Below, piece after piece: positions 40,453 to 52,027 of a stretch of DNA of 64,000 nucleotides. A program made the translations under genes and the position numbers. Numbering within the stretch: position 1 is the stretch's first letter; every line of letters begins with the position of its first letter. The notes beneath the pieces are model-generated. The model made no database searches. It was given only the letters and a program-made list of their open reading frames with translations, and was not told where the DNA came from. Source of the stretch: Trichoplax adhaerens. Taxonomy: Eukaryota > Placozoa > Uniplacotomia > Trichoplacea > Trichoplacidae. The stretch covers positions 157,500-221,499 of the forward strand of contig NW_002060963.1 of the NCBI RefSeq assembly GCF_000150275.1. The letters are read 5' to 3'.

Positions 40453-41060
40453 ATACAGGTAATAATTAGCTATTTTTATTTACTTATGGAAGCTGGAAGA
40501 CTTAACGTTTGACGTAGTGGAAAAGTTTACTTGTATTTATTAATCTGGTTACCGCTAGATCTAAATGGATAGTTTATTTACTTACGACATTGGGTGTTTG
40601 TTAAGTCAGAATATTTGCTGCCATTAGTATACAATAACTTGCAGGATAAAGGCTTACAAACTATGAATACATAAATTAAAGTTATATTGTATCTATCTAA
40701 GCTTTATTTTTAAATGATCGAATTTAGTTTTTGTGACAAGATTAAAAGGTATGATCACTTACAATGGTTGTACTGGATCTTGTAATTTTTAGAGCATGAA
40801 CCATTTTTACAATCGGCCATACTTAATTGAAGCTTTTCATAAATTACGTTAGCTAAAGATTGATAAATTTATTAAAACCATGGAAAATCTTAATTTCAAA
40901 TAAACGCTACGCTCCAATTCGGTCGTATAGATATAAAAGCTCGGAATATGTTTTATTGAAGATAGTTGCGAGTGAAAGCAGAGTTAATAAATTAGGAAGT
41001 CAAAATATGTAACTTTTAGGTTACAATACGTTATTTTCTAAGCCAGTTACTGCTACTTAC

Positions 41061-41162
41061 TGCATTTATTTTCATTGTATTCATTAGGGCAGCTTTTTTC
41101 GCATTTGCATATTTGTTTAGCATTAATATTATGTCCACTTTTAGTACAGGATAGGGTACAAG
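41061..41162 (-). CDS. LRR-GPCR gene B: N-terminal Cys-rich exon
   Basis: 102-nt exon (2 bases, 33 codons, 1 base) with six cysteines spaced C-x3-C-x12-C-x-C-x3-C-x8-C (CTLSCTKSG.., ICKCEKSCPNEY, ..NKC). It ends at a strong GTAAGT and joins the LRRNT exon at 38531 in frame. It looks like a small disulphide module in front of the LRR cap, the position where relaxin-type LGRs carry an LDLa module. The spacing is not that of LDLa and the family was not recognised. The upstream exon carrying the signal peptide must end with one carried base and was not found. Confidence 0.55.
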
Positions 41163-44100
41163 CTGGTAAAGGCAGAATAAGTCTAATTTTTATCTGAATA
41201 TTGCAAGACTTATGAATAGCAGTCATTTTGTATAAAAGGCATAGACTACTTGAATCAGATCGATTTAAGATTCCCATCAATAACTTTTTAGTGTATTTAA
41301 GACTACGAATCATTCATGTCTGATTTGTATGATATTCGTAGTCGTAATAAAATATTTCTAATTTAAATTGCAGAGATTTAAATTTACGAATCTTGTAGTC
41401 TCTGTAATAATAAAGGTGATACAAGATTTTACCTGAAACTTTGGCTATCTTATTATTTAACGTACAGCAGTATAAAAATTAATTTATTACAGTACCGTAT
41501 GGAAGCAATACCAAAAGAGTGAGATTAAATATGATTCGATTCCGCGAGTAGTTCATGTTGTATCTTGCGAGCTAGGGAAACTTATTCCTCTTAATAAAAA
41601 ATTGAATTAATGAAAGAGTCTTTATATATCTTATCATAACTCAGATGGGAATATTTTAATCCATTTCTAACTTGAATCAAAGCCTATTATATCCATTGGG
41701 TATTAATTAAATCCATTGTTTATATACATTATTTTCATCGATCAAATTGGTTGTTTATCATAAACTTTAGCTAGTTATGATTTTCGCTTTTGAAATTTTA
41801 AAAAATTTATATCCAAAACAAACACCTCCGCCTTTTCTATTGCAAAATTAACTTGCAGGCCAGTTAGATAGGTGTATCTTCTATGACCAGAAGCAGTCTT
41901 GAATTAATATGAGATATTAGATTTGTCAAGAGTACCGGTATTCTTTAGTAATGTAGGGGATAAATTAAAATTAGTTTTACGATAGACGTGATACAGTCAG
42001 TAGTTTGCCTCAGTTGTCTAATAATGGCATAATCTTATTCTATCTCCATTGACTTTGGGAATGGAATTAATTAAAAAGAGAATCAGGTAAGTTATGATCG
42101 CAGTAACACTCATCCTTTATTACAGTTAGATATCCATTCATTAATTGTTTAACTCCTAATATCTATATCTATGTGCACTTAATTTGATATCGGAACTAGG
42201 CATTTACATAATGGAAATTATTTTTACAACATAGGATCAAATTTTTAATCCATAGGTAGAACATAGAATTCATTCTTGGCAAACACTATGGAAGCATATT
42301 GATACAGGGAACTATAAATGAATAGCGTTAAAATAATACATTATTAATTGTTCCATAATGCATATAACTGCCAGCTGAATTCATTCATTTCAAATGCACA
42401 TTACCACCGATGAATCGCCTATATACTACAGACAGGCTTATGCAGAGAATATAATCAGAAGCTTTAGCATCCATGATTTCCTAGCAAGCAGCTGGTCGCC
42501 AACAATTTGTATATCGATTGACATACTCCGAATAATCAATCACTAATTAACATACTCCTATTATTACAGTACTACCGTTACGTTGTCAATATTCAGAATC
42601 AGCTTATTTCATGTATAACGTATATTTTTTTAAACAGTAGTCACTTATTGATGTATCAAAAGCTTATGGTAAAATTACTGGTACATAAACTAGTTGATAG
42701 CGGGGTATGGAAATATTACTCCCAAATAAGGGCTATTTTCCTTTTCTTTTTTCTTTACTATTTTACTGTAAGATCTATTTTTTGATGCTTCTAAATAGAA
42801 ATCTGTAAATTGAGTGTAACCCGCACATGCTAACCATGTCCTCAACGTTACTAGTTCGATTAAGCATGGAACCACTGTATATTTGAAATGTGAGTTGATT
42901 TGTAGCTAAGACATGAAAGTCTCAATACAATGTCGATGATATCATGAAATTTAGCTATTATCTTCTGAAGTATGTGCTGAGGTGGGATAAGGTAGGCCAT
43001 GATAAGTGCCGGATATATGTAATACTGTATGCCATCTAATTATCGAACCAAAAATGGTGTAATGGTTACTAAACAAAATTTGCTCCGTAGTCATGGTTAT
43101 ACGGTAACTTTAGTATCAATTTTGCTAGTTGAACAATGTCTATTTGCTTCAGTGCACTTGGCAGCTGTTCACGAATTGATCATGTCACTTCTATTTCGAT
43201 AAATAGCTCTTGTATTGAACGTGGCGCATGCAAAAACTATAGTAACGTATGTCGGTGGACATTGATATTCTTTTACTAAAGCATAATTTTATACTTACAA
43301 CTTGTAATATTACGGGCTGTATTCTAGATTAGCGCTTGGGCAATTACTAATATCTCTATCGAATAAGATCGCAATGAATTATACAAGACATAATTACATC
43401 AAGAAAGACTAGCTGCGGTATAATGTTGTCGATCATATATTACTTGATTACTAACTGAAAGCTAGACGTGTTCGTACATTGATCCTAAGCTTAACTTCTA
43501 AAGAATAGAATCATTATGAAATTAACACGTTGGCATAACTACAACAACAGTCTGTTGTACATTACATATCTAAACTGTAAACATGGCATGAGTAGTATAA
43601 TGGTCATCAACGTAATTAATATTTTAATTTCGATGTTTTCGTTGACTGCTTAGATTAATATGTATTAATATTTTACTTCTTACTTTTAAGTCTAACTATT
43701 GGATCACGATTGTTTTTAGATTAGCGAAGTGATAAAAGTAATTTCTTTGAAAGATTTTCTGTAAGACTTCGGTGCGGTATATCTATAGATAAACGTATCA
43801 ACGCCTAATGAAATGAAGCTGTAATCCGTCTGATCGATGAAGAAAGTCACAGATAACTTGCCTCGGTAGTTAAATATTGGGTATACTAGCAGTGCTAAAT
43901 CATTGTATTACATACCGCAATATCTCTGTCAGCGAAACGACATGACATTAAGCTAGTGCAAGTTTAAAGGCAAGAAATATCCAATCTGATCTCATAATGT
44001 AACTTATTTCTGATTTTTTACCTGATGCTGTCTAGTATAATTGTGCTCGATTGCCAATTTCAGGAAGCAATGATTTTCATACTATTTCTTACTCATTTAT

Positions 44101-44640
44101 TAAGCTAACACTAGTATTATTTCTTTTGGTCGCAGGAGCTTAGATATCGTTAAAGCTGATAGCGGAAGTATTGTTAACAAGAAGCATGAAACAAAACGTG
44201 ATTTGATATTACAGTATTTCCTGGAAAGTATAAAAACTATCGCTCCTTACATGGTGATTAAAAAGATGACCGGAACTCTTCCATTTTAAATATACACTAT
44301 ATGTACGTGATTAATTCATTGATAATATTTCTATTTGTAGATTTTTGCAATTATCAATGGGGTATGAGGTCATTTGCATATTCTAAATAAGCCTTATTTG
44401 TTGAAGTTATTTTCTATGCTTTTGATCTGTTCTAGCCAATAACTGTTGATATCTAGATAAAGTAATAGCTACGATAGTTTGGTAGATACGAGCATAACAG
44501 TGGCATTTTAACATTAGTGGCTGTTGTAAAGTCTACGGTATTGATAGTGATTCAATTTCCATATCAGTTTGGCAACAGGAAGGACTGTCGATACTACTAT
44601 CAAATATATGTTTTATAAATATGACAAGATAGTTTACACC
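41163..44640. other. No gene seen; probable 5' intron or upstream region of gene B
   Basis: AT-rich sequence with short ORFs only (for example 42690-42875 minus). Several cttac sites were tested as minus-strand donors and none gave an open exon of a recognised family. The signal-peptide exon of gene B may be here. Confidence 0.4.
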
Positions 44641-44655
44641 ACTTAATTTATCTTA

Positions 44656-44855
44656 AACTCTTTAGATAGAATTAAGGATATTTATTCTTATACAGTTGCT
44701 GCAGGAACTAGTAAAATAGAAATAAATTAAACACAGATTCAATAACTAGTTGTAATTTTTTATTTTTTACATAGTTCCAGCAGGAACTACTAAGATAGAG
44801 AGAAATAAAACACTGATTCAATTCAATTTGTCAACTCTTTAGATAGAATTAAGGA
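44656..44855. repeat. Displaced two-unit copy of the 38.7-kb minisatellite, flanked by a 23-bp direct repeat
   Basis: The segment between 44679 and 44832 matches the minisatellite units, including the variant 'cagttgctgcaggaactagtaaaatagaaataaatt' found at 38852. It is bounded on both sides by the same 23 bp (aactctttagatagaatta then agga; 44656-44678 and 44833-44855). The target-duplication-like flanks suggest insertion of the repeat segment at this place. Confidence 0.75.
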
Positions 44856-46276
44856 AATTTTTCATTGATATATGTACTGTAACTCTCCGTCGGCGAAGTG
44901 ACAGGACGTTAACTGGTAATTGGAAGAAAATAGAATGTTAATGTCAAATATAAAGGTGTACCAGTTCTACAATCCGTCGTGTTGCTGACGGACTAGGACT
45001 CATAACGCTATTTATATTACTCCTGTTAATACGTATGTGAGAATCAGGTAATCACATTATTGACGTTAAACGATTGCCCATTGCATCCCTGACGGCCCAT
45101 AGCTATCGAACGATCAGTTAAAGATTGTCCAATATTTCCATATCCAGTTCAGAATTTTAGCATTATAAAAATTCTACTTACGCCTACAAAATTGCGGAAT
45201 TTACTGTAAACACACCGATGCAGACACAGCTGAAATATTGTATCTGTTAATTTACTGCTTGACAAATTAAACATCTTCAAAGCGGTTTTTGAGCAAGCTT
45301 TATTAATAAGTATCATAACAGATCCGATAAAAACTCAGAATGTACTCCGATAATTATATAAAACGAATTTTCACTACTAGTACGTGAACCAGTTAGATCT
45401 ATACTTACTTTCTTAAGTCATTTGAGGAATGTGAATGAAACTTTTTATCGAGCATTTGGCACAACTTTTATAATATTATCTCGTCTTGCCTTTCATATTC
45501 GACGTAATAATACATATATCAAGCCAAAATATGAGTTAAATAGTGAAAAGAAGAAGGAAATTACTGTAAAGACGTACTACAAATGAAAGCAGAATACGGT
45601 CATAAACAAATTAGCACAGTATCACGCACAGAAGAGTCAAACTGAAATTACTACACTGATGCATGTTCGAAATTATAGCTAATCCAGCAAGCTTTCATCT
45701 TATATTTAGAAAGGATATCATTAAGTTAGTGAACATAAACCAAAAAATTTGATACGGCTGATAAAAGAGTTTTAAAAGAGAAGATATCAAGTACTTTATA
45801 ATTTAGGTAATTGGTCGTGATATTATTTTGTATAACAAATATAGTATTAGAAAAAATTTAGGAAATATTAGACGCTGGTCTATTAAGTTTGTCTAGATTC
45901 TTAAGCAGGGTTAGTGCTTATTGCTCAACAGATTGTCTTCCAACTTTCTACTGTAATTATTCATCTATTTTTAGGAAGTATAGCTTGGCGAAACTAGTGC
46001 ATAAATCATCCTAATAAATGAAAAAATGATTACGATTGTGAGCAGACATCAATGGAAGTAAAATATTTCATTACTCTACGTGATCAATTTAAATCGGATG
46101 AATAAGCTATACATATGCTACGTTGGTATCTTTAACAGTGAAAAAAATTGAGACAATCTCTACTTATAACTGTGATCAAGCCTAGATCTATCGTACGTTA
46201 CGCTAATCATAGCAAACTTGATCTATTTCTACATTATTAAAGAATCAATCGATTTCACACATGTAGCTATACGTTA

Positions 46277-49044
46277 TCACCAATAAATTGCATTATATAG
46301 TAATGTAGATGTACTGTATTCTTTACTAGATTTCAAAATAGTATTCTATGTGTATTTCGCATGCAACTTGCCTGTATAAATAATAGAAAAAGCATAGAAT
46401 GAAGAAGATCAGCTTCGCCCATCCTTCTTTCTGATGCTTGGCTAGTTCTGTGCTATTCATAACCGTCGTAGGATCGTATAAGCCGGGGCCAGTCATGAAT
46501 GGTCGATTGGCATATCTAAATATTGTTTTACATAATACTAGGTAAATGCAATTTATGCTATTCGATTGGCGTATCTAAATATTGTTTTACATAATACTAG
46601 GTAAATGCAATTTATGCTATATGTCTGTTAAGTAGTATGCGAATAGTTCAATGTAGAACTATCTTTCAAGTATGATAATGACAGATGTACTGTACTGTAC
46701 GTAAGTACAGTCTTTACAGCAAGGAACTAACAGTAAAATAGTATTTTAACGTGGTAAAGTTATTTAAATACGTTCGAATATACTAAAAATTACATGGCAG
46801 TGAAAGATGTCCATTTCTTCTTTATGTAAATTATCAGAATAGATTTAATTTTTAAGAAATGATGCTTTATTAATACGCACTCACCGATAAATATTGTATA
46901 TGATTACTGGCAAATTTATGAGCAAAGCAAATATCTGACCATCCACCAAGAAGAAGAAGCAGAAAAATAGATGGATTCCATACTCCGGTAAGATTAACTA
47001 CATTCAATCAATTGCATAAAAATAGTTTTGTTCGATTAATTTAAGATTATCCACTTTGTAAATCTAGATGTAGCTGACTCTTCGTTCTTAATTGATGACT
47101 ACTTCAATATTTTACAATACTCTACCAACCATCACCAATATTGAAAATACGAATGGCTGTAGTTATTAATATACAGTAGATGCAATAAATTCTATACTAA
47201 TTTGTAGCATGAATCAATTTTAGATATTTGGTTAGCAGATACGAAATTTGTGATCGTACCAGTTAGTGAACGAATCTGGAAATAGCGGCAATACGTAGCC
47301 ATATTTCTAATTGAGTGATTATACCTTATATGCAGTTGTGCAATATTGATTTTACGCTTTATGAACTACAGTAGTCTGTAGGAATACGCAGTAAGAAGAG
47401 AATGTTTAACCTCTTTCAAAAGAGATCGTTACAACTGACATTGTAGGCAAACGGTTTATAGTGCAATTTACTTTCTACGCCATACAGTACAGTAAAGTTA
47501 TCTTGTATCATTTGTACAATATCTTATTGATGTACACACAGCATCTACACTACGTAGAGAAGATAGCGAAGAGGTAATGTTATCAACGTCAATACAGTAC
47601 ACTATAATTATTGTCAAACCCAATATTGACAGTAATCTCACTTTATTTTTCAATTTGTTTATAACATACTCACCGGATTTAAATTATTACACAAGTCTAC
47701 CGGATTTTTGAAGTCGGTTTTGAGTTCGTCAAAGGCAATAATCTAATGGAAAGGAAGATTTAAAAATGTTCAGTTTGCTTCAAGACAATGCATACAGCTA
47801 ATGACGGTGGAAAAGACAAATTGTACAGTACAGTATACTATAATTATGAGACATGTAGTGTCGATTTTGAGCGCAAACTTCAGATCAGCCATCGACCTCT
47901 TTAGCAAAAGATGTCATTGAAGTTCAACGACAGACTAGCTTTTGACATCCATTATAATTTAAAATTTCGATTCGTTGACAAGATTTTATAGCGAATACCT
48001 AGAACATGATAACAATGTCAGACGCACACAGTACTGTGCAGTATTCATATTTTGGACTGTCGTTTGATCAATTTTTTCAAGGACATGTAGAGTTTACAGA
48101 GGTATTTTTGCCTCAATGATTGTACCGTAGAGTCTATCGCAAGGCAATATAGTGGCTACAGCATAATGGTATGCGTCTTTCAGTCCAGTATGAAAACTAA
48201 CGGTATTCTATCGACAGTATTGACTATTCTCACCAATTCAAGGTAATTTATTCATGTTAGTCTGGGTATTTGACTAGCCGAATCTCCTGCTTATGCTACT
48301 TGGTGTCAATGTTTCAACTATTGTAATACTTTCATCTATCGCGCTATATTACTTTATCACGGTATGAACATTGACCTGGACTGGCGACTAGTACAGTTTA
48401 GCACTGCTAAGGTACTACTGTATTTTAGCACAATTTCAATGGGATACCGTTAACGGAGTGATTCATTCCTGTCCATGATTCTCCAAATGCTATTAGAAAG
48501 TTGGATAGTTGATATCAAAGTTCAGTAAAACAAGGAAAAGGAACTTGACTGACTACCGTAATCTTGGGTCATCGATGTCAATACCCACTATGCAAAGCAT
48601 GATCAATCCACTATACTGTATTAGGATAAAAATGAACTTTTCCTAGCACCAATAGCTTACTATTCTATCTTGTGGAAGACTGTAATATTTGCAATGACAT
48701 TGTAGTTTGCACTTGCACTTTACTAGCCGGGTGGTGTTGTCTACATTCAATCAAACTAGATTGTAGCTAGCACACTGTTGTATTTATGGCTTGTAAAATA
48801 GCAGGCACAAGTATCTCAACATGGTTGCCGGTATAGGCTTTACAGTTGAAGAAGGACGAGTATTCGTGCGCTATTTCAGTCATCATTGATTATTCTATCA
48901 TTGAAAGTAGCCTTGATGGAAAATTGTAGCTGTACAACACAAATTGGTTGAGGATAAAACAGAACTTACATGCCATACAATCATTAAAATGAGCACAGCA
49001 TCGAGAATTAATGCTATGATAAAAGCCCACAGTTCCAGAGACAT
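46277..49044 (-). CDS. CNIH1: Cornichon, CNIH1/2/3 type
   Basis: Three-pass membrane cargo receptor that recruits membrane proteins into COPII vesicles at the ER. Five exons: 48970-49044, 47674-47742, 46885-46997, 46372-46515, 46277-46313; together 438 nt, 145 aa, the usual cornichon length. Hallmarks: first helix ending LILMIVWH, then IIAFDELKTDFKNPVDLC (the cargo-binding cornichon signature), LPEYGIHLFF, and GPGLYDPTTVMNSTELAKHQ, KEGWAKLIFF, FYYLY. The start at 49044 (MSLELWAF) is chosen over an in-frame ATG at 49107 because it gives the normal N-terminus. The last intron begins GCAAGT (GC-AG); the last exon is short and less certain (reading through instead would stop at 46326). Symbol by closest type; CNIH1, 2 and 3 cannot be separated here. 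It is divergent from the CNIH4-type gene that starts at 49951. Confidence 0.9.
46503..46620. repeat. 59-bp tandem duplication across a 3' splice site of the cornichon gene
   Basis: Two copies of a unit beginning tcgattggc[a/g]tatctaaatat, differing at one base near the start. The unit contains the acceptor AG and the first 13 coding bases of cornichon exon 4, so a second potential acceptor lies 59 bases upstream in the transcript. Confidence 0.9.
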
Positions 49045-49139
49045 GGCGTCTTGAGCTTGGTCTTCCTCCAAACCACTCGGATGCAAGTGACTTGACCTAC
49101 GTGTCAACTAGACTGCGCGCTGACGTTTCGAACGTCCCT

Positions 49140-49711
49140 GATGCGTTTCTTTGTCCTTCCACAGTACAGTACATTAAGCTTACAGTACGCGACTGTACTG
49201 TACTAGGGCACTGTACCGTGCCGGTAGTCTGACGTCATGCCATGTGTCTGGTGAACTTTCGCTTCCAGTACAGTACTGTGCAGTACAATGTCCAGAAAGA
49301 TTGTACTGTACTGTACACTGTACCAGTAATTTGGAGTGTCCAGCTTTCCCAATTTGGACACACGACCGTCCCCGTAGGGTACAGTACTGTATACTGTAGG
49401 CATCCTGTATGCCTAGTACTGTACTACTGCATACAGTACTGGAGAGAGAGTACAGTACAGGCCCCAGTACTGCACTAGTAATGTACAGTACTGTACTGTA
49501 GTGTACTGTACCTCACTGTACTGTAGTTAGAACCTGTCATTTGTACTGTACAGTACAGTATTTGGCATACAGTACAGTACTGTACACGGTAAACTGTACT
49601 GTAACCGGTCAAGCTGATTTGGTACTGTACCATACGCTGTACGGCATCATACAGATTACACTGTATCAGAAAAATCTTGGATTGCACTACAGTAGATTGG
49701 AAGATTGACTC
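49140..49711. repeat. GTAC-rich palindromic repeat island between two divergent cornichon genes
   Basis: Dense short runs built from TACAG, GTACTG and CTGTA, forming many overlapping perfect palindromes (TACAGTACTGTA and related). Because both strands carry the same words, ORFs appear on both strands and mean nothing. The island fills much of the 906-bp gap between the two divergent start codons (49044 and 49951). Smaller pieces of the same words occur at 46690-46710, 47480-47600, 47822-47840, 48030-48045 and 51735-51755. Confidence 0.85.
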
Positions 49712-49904
49712 CGTTGACGAACGGCCCTCGTTGACGAACGACCCTCATTGAACAACGACCCTCATTGACCAACGATCTCGCCCTAATTTATACAGTATTT
49801 GGCATACTGTCAACCTTCAGGCTGATTTGGTACTGTACGGTATCATACTGAGTACAGTAGACAACAAAAATCTTGAATTGCACTAGATAGGGAGATTGAC
49901 TCCA
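49548..49904. repeat. Direct duplication in the cornichon intergenic region
   Basis: 49548-49711 and 49790-49904 share 'acagtatttggcata', '..ctgatttggtactgtac', 'aaaaatcttg.attgcacta' and 'gattgactcc'. The second copy lacks about 50 bp of GTAC-type repeat that the first has, so the palindromic words expanded or collapsed after duplication. Confidence 0.75.
49713..49778. repeat. Short tandem repeat, about 19-bp unit, four copies
   Basis: Units of the form ttga[c/a][g/c]aacg[a/g]ccctc repeat head to tail; a further copy lies at 49909-49932, just before the CNIH4-type start codon. Such a cluster between divergent start codons could hold transcription-factor sites. Confidence 0.75.
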
Positions 49905-49950
49905 GCCAATCACCTTCATTGACCAACGACCTTGTGCTCAAAGAAGAAAG

Positions 49951-52027
49951 ATGGCGCAAGCAGCGGTCTTCGTCTTTGCGCTTATTGATGATTGCTTTTT
50001 ACTCTTTCTTGCTGTTTACTTTGTATCCTTTTCAAATGTTGATATTTTTCAATGTGTAGACGCATACACGCACATCCATAGGGTACAGTTGTCCATTCTC
50101 GGTATCTGATCATCGATCTGCTATTGGGCAGTGTACAATGCAGATTGCAATTGTGCCATCATTTTCTCATCTCGGCTTTTATTCCCATCGGTATAGCGTA
50201 AATCATTTTCAACCAATTCGTCTATACACTCAATCTACCACCATGACACTATTGTACTTGAGATGATCCAGACACTGTCCAAATTATCTACTCTCTATTC
50301 TCATCGTGCAATGATAATATTCACAAATCTCCCTGATCCACATCATAATATATATTAATGTATGTGAAGACACGTATTATCATCACCGATCAAGATTGAT
50401 TGCCTCACTTTCTACTGTATTTCCCACAAAACTTGATGGATCATCATCAAGCAATGACTAGGTAATATTGAAATAGTAAACAATAGACAGTAGATGTACT
50501 ATCGATTGGGAATGATGAAGAGGACATTGAACATTCAAAGTAAACGAGTTGCAGCAAAAGACTACTTGTTTAATACTGAATTTTAAACTTAAATTGATTC
50601 ATCCTGCTTAAATGAATCATCATTGTACACTTACTACGCCTTCAGCCCTTGACTAGAAAACTCCAAGATTATAGAATTATCGGATCTAGAAAGTGACCAC
50701 ATCAATGCTACCACTTGCTGTACCAGGTTAAATAGGGTAAGCTTCATTGTCATTGATAGTGTACTATGCTCAAAATTGCTGTCAGACAGGAATCAGTCAA
50801 ATCAACATGGCATTGTTAACTTGAAATATCATTAATTAATGAATTCATTATTAGCCTCATCTTCCATACATACACATGTACAAAAATTGCAGTATCATCA
50901 GCTGGAGCTGATGGACTGCATTGATTTAGTCTGATGTCATAATGAACTAGGGGCTACAACTACTTAATTTGTATGACAGTCTTAATTGATTAACAATATA
51001 ATTGTTATTATTACTGATTTGCTATTCATATTATCAAGTCATTTACCACGCTACTCAAAACAGAAATGAGCAATTTGCAAAAACCTTATTACTAAGTCAA
51101 TTTCTTTTTGTAGTGGCTGCTTCCCGAGGCTTTGGCTCAATTACTGACTACAGTCATGCTCCTGTTAAGCTTTGAGTTGATGTTCCTCATATTCACTTTA
51201 CCCATGACAATATTCTTGGTTAGGAGGTATGTATAACATTTTTTGATTCAAATTTACAAGTAGGGCATGAATGAAAAGATACGGTATTACATTAGATGTG
51301 ATGTTGCCTTACGAGTATGGTGATTGCTGTAAACTTGTAAAATGTATCAAGCAACGATGCTGCTAGTATAACGGTAGCTAGACGTTAGCAGTTACCCGTA
51401 CAGCCAAATATAAAATCCCTACTCCACACTAAAATACAGTCTGAAATACTCTAGCATGTCCGAGGTAGTAATGACTGCTTGATTCATAAATTTTCAATAG
51501 GATAATTACCAGCCGAAGAGGTCATCTTGGATACTATGATCCCACTGAGATTTATAACAGAGGATTGCTAAAGAGTCATATCAAGGAAAGCATGATTAAA
51601 ATGGCTTATTATTTGTTCGGATTTTTTATATTCTTGTTCAGGTTAGAACCAAAATTGTTACACTTAGATTAAGAAAATGCAATAGATACATATTTTAATT
51701 TTTCATGTGTTCGTAATCATTATCCATGAAAAGCTGTTGTACTGTACTGTACGTACTTAATTACAATGCAAGAGTAACTCAAATTACGGTGCTTTCGTTA
51801 ATAGCATGATTATGGCATTGGTCCAATCGGGTAATGGCGATACCTCAGTTCCAAATCCAAGCCTAGCAGAAGGCCTACCTTTGTAGAGAACTTATGCCAT
51901 CTCAAAATGTTGTTTATCCTTCGCCATCATGATTATACTTGATGGATCGATTATTTTGTTACTTGTCTAGTATTTCAGTTATGCTTTAACCCGTTCATCC
52001 TGGCTAAAATACCATAAACTATACTAG
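49951..52027 (+). CDS. CNIH4: Cornichon, CNIH4 type
   Basis: Cargo receptor of the early secretory pathway; vertebrate CNIH4 helps GPCRs leave the ER. Five exons: 49951-50022, 50668-50736, 51114-51226, 51513-51641, 51979-52027; together 432 nt, 143 aa (human CNIH4 is 139). Hallmarks: MAQAAVFVFALIDDCFLLF, IIELSDLESDHINATTCC, RLNR|WLLPEALAQLL, LIFTLPMTIFL, and GYYDPTEIYNRGLLKSHIKE, all close to CNIH4. Exons 2 and 3 have the same lengths (69 and 113 nt) and phases as in the minus-strand cornichon at 46277-49044. The last exon (51979-52027, ..SYALTRSSW) is the least certain; without it translation would stop soon after 51641. Confidence 0.88.

Noticed and set aside
40763-40821. Possible extra Cys-rich exon (DCKNGSCSKNY)
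   Set aside because: Phase cannot be inserted between 41061 and 38531 without a stop or frameshift; more likely a decayed partial copy of the 41061 exon.
45186-45240. Candidate exon reading LCLHRCVYSKFRNFVG before GTAAG
   Set aside because: Too short, wrong phase for the LRR genes and no partner exon nearby.
46326-46371. Read-through of the fourth cornichon exon to a stop
   Set aside because: Gives a C-terminus unlike cornichons. A GC-AG intron to a last exon at 46277-46313 gives 145 aa and matches the intron position of the CNIH4-type gene.
49203-49687. Overlapping ORFs on both strands rich in Y, S, T, V
   Set aside because: They are translations of the GTAC palindromic repeat and appear equally on both strands.
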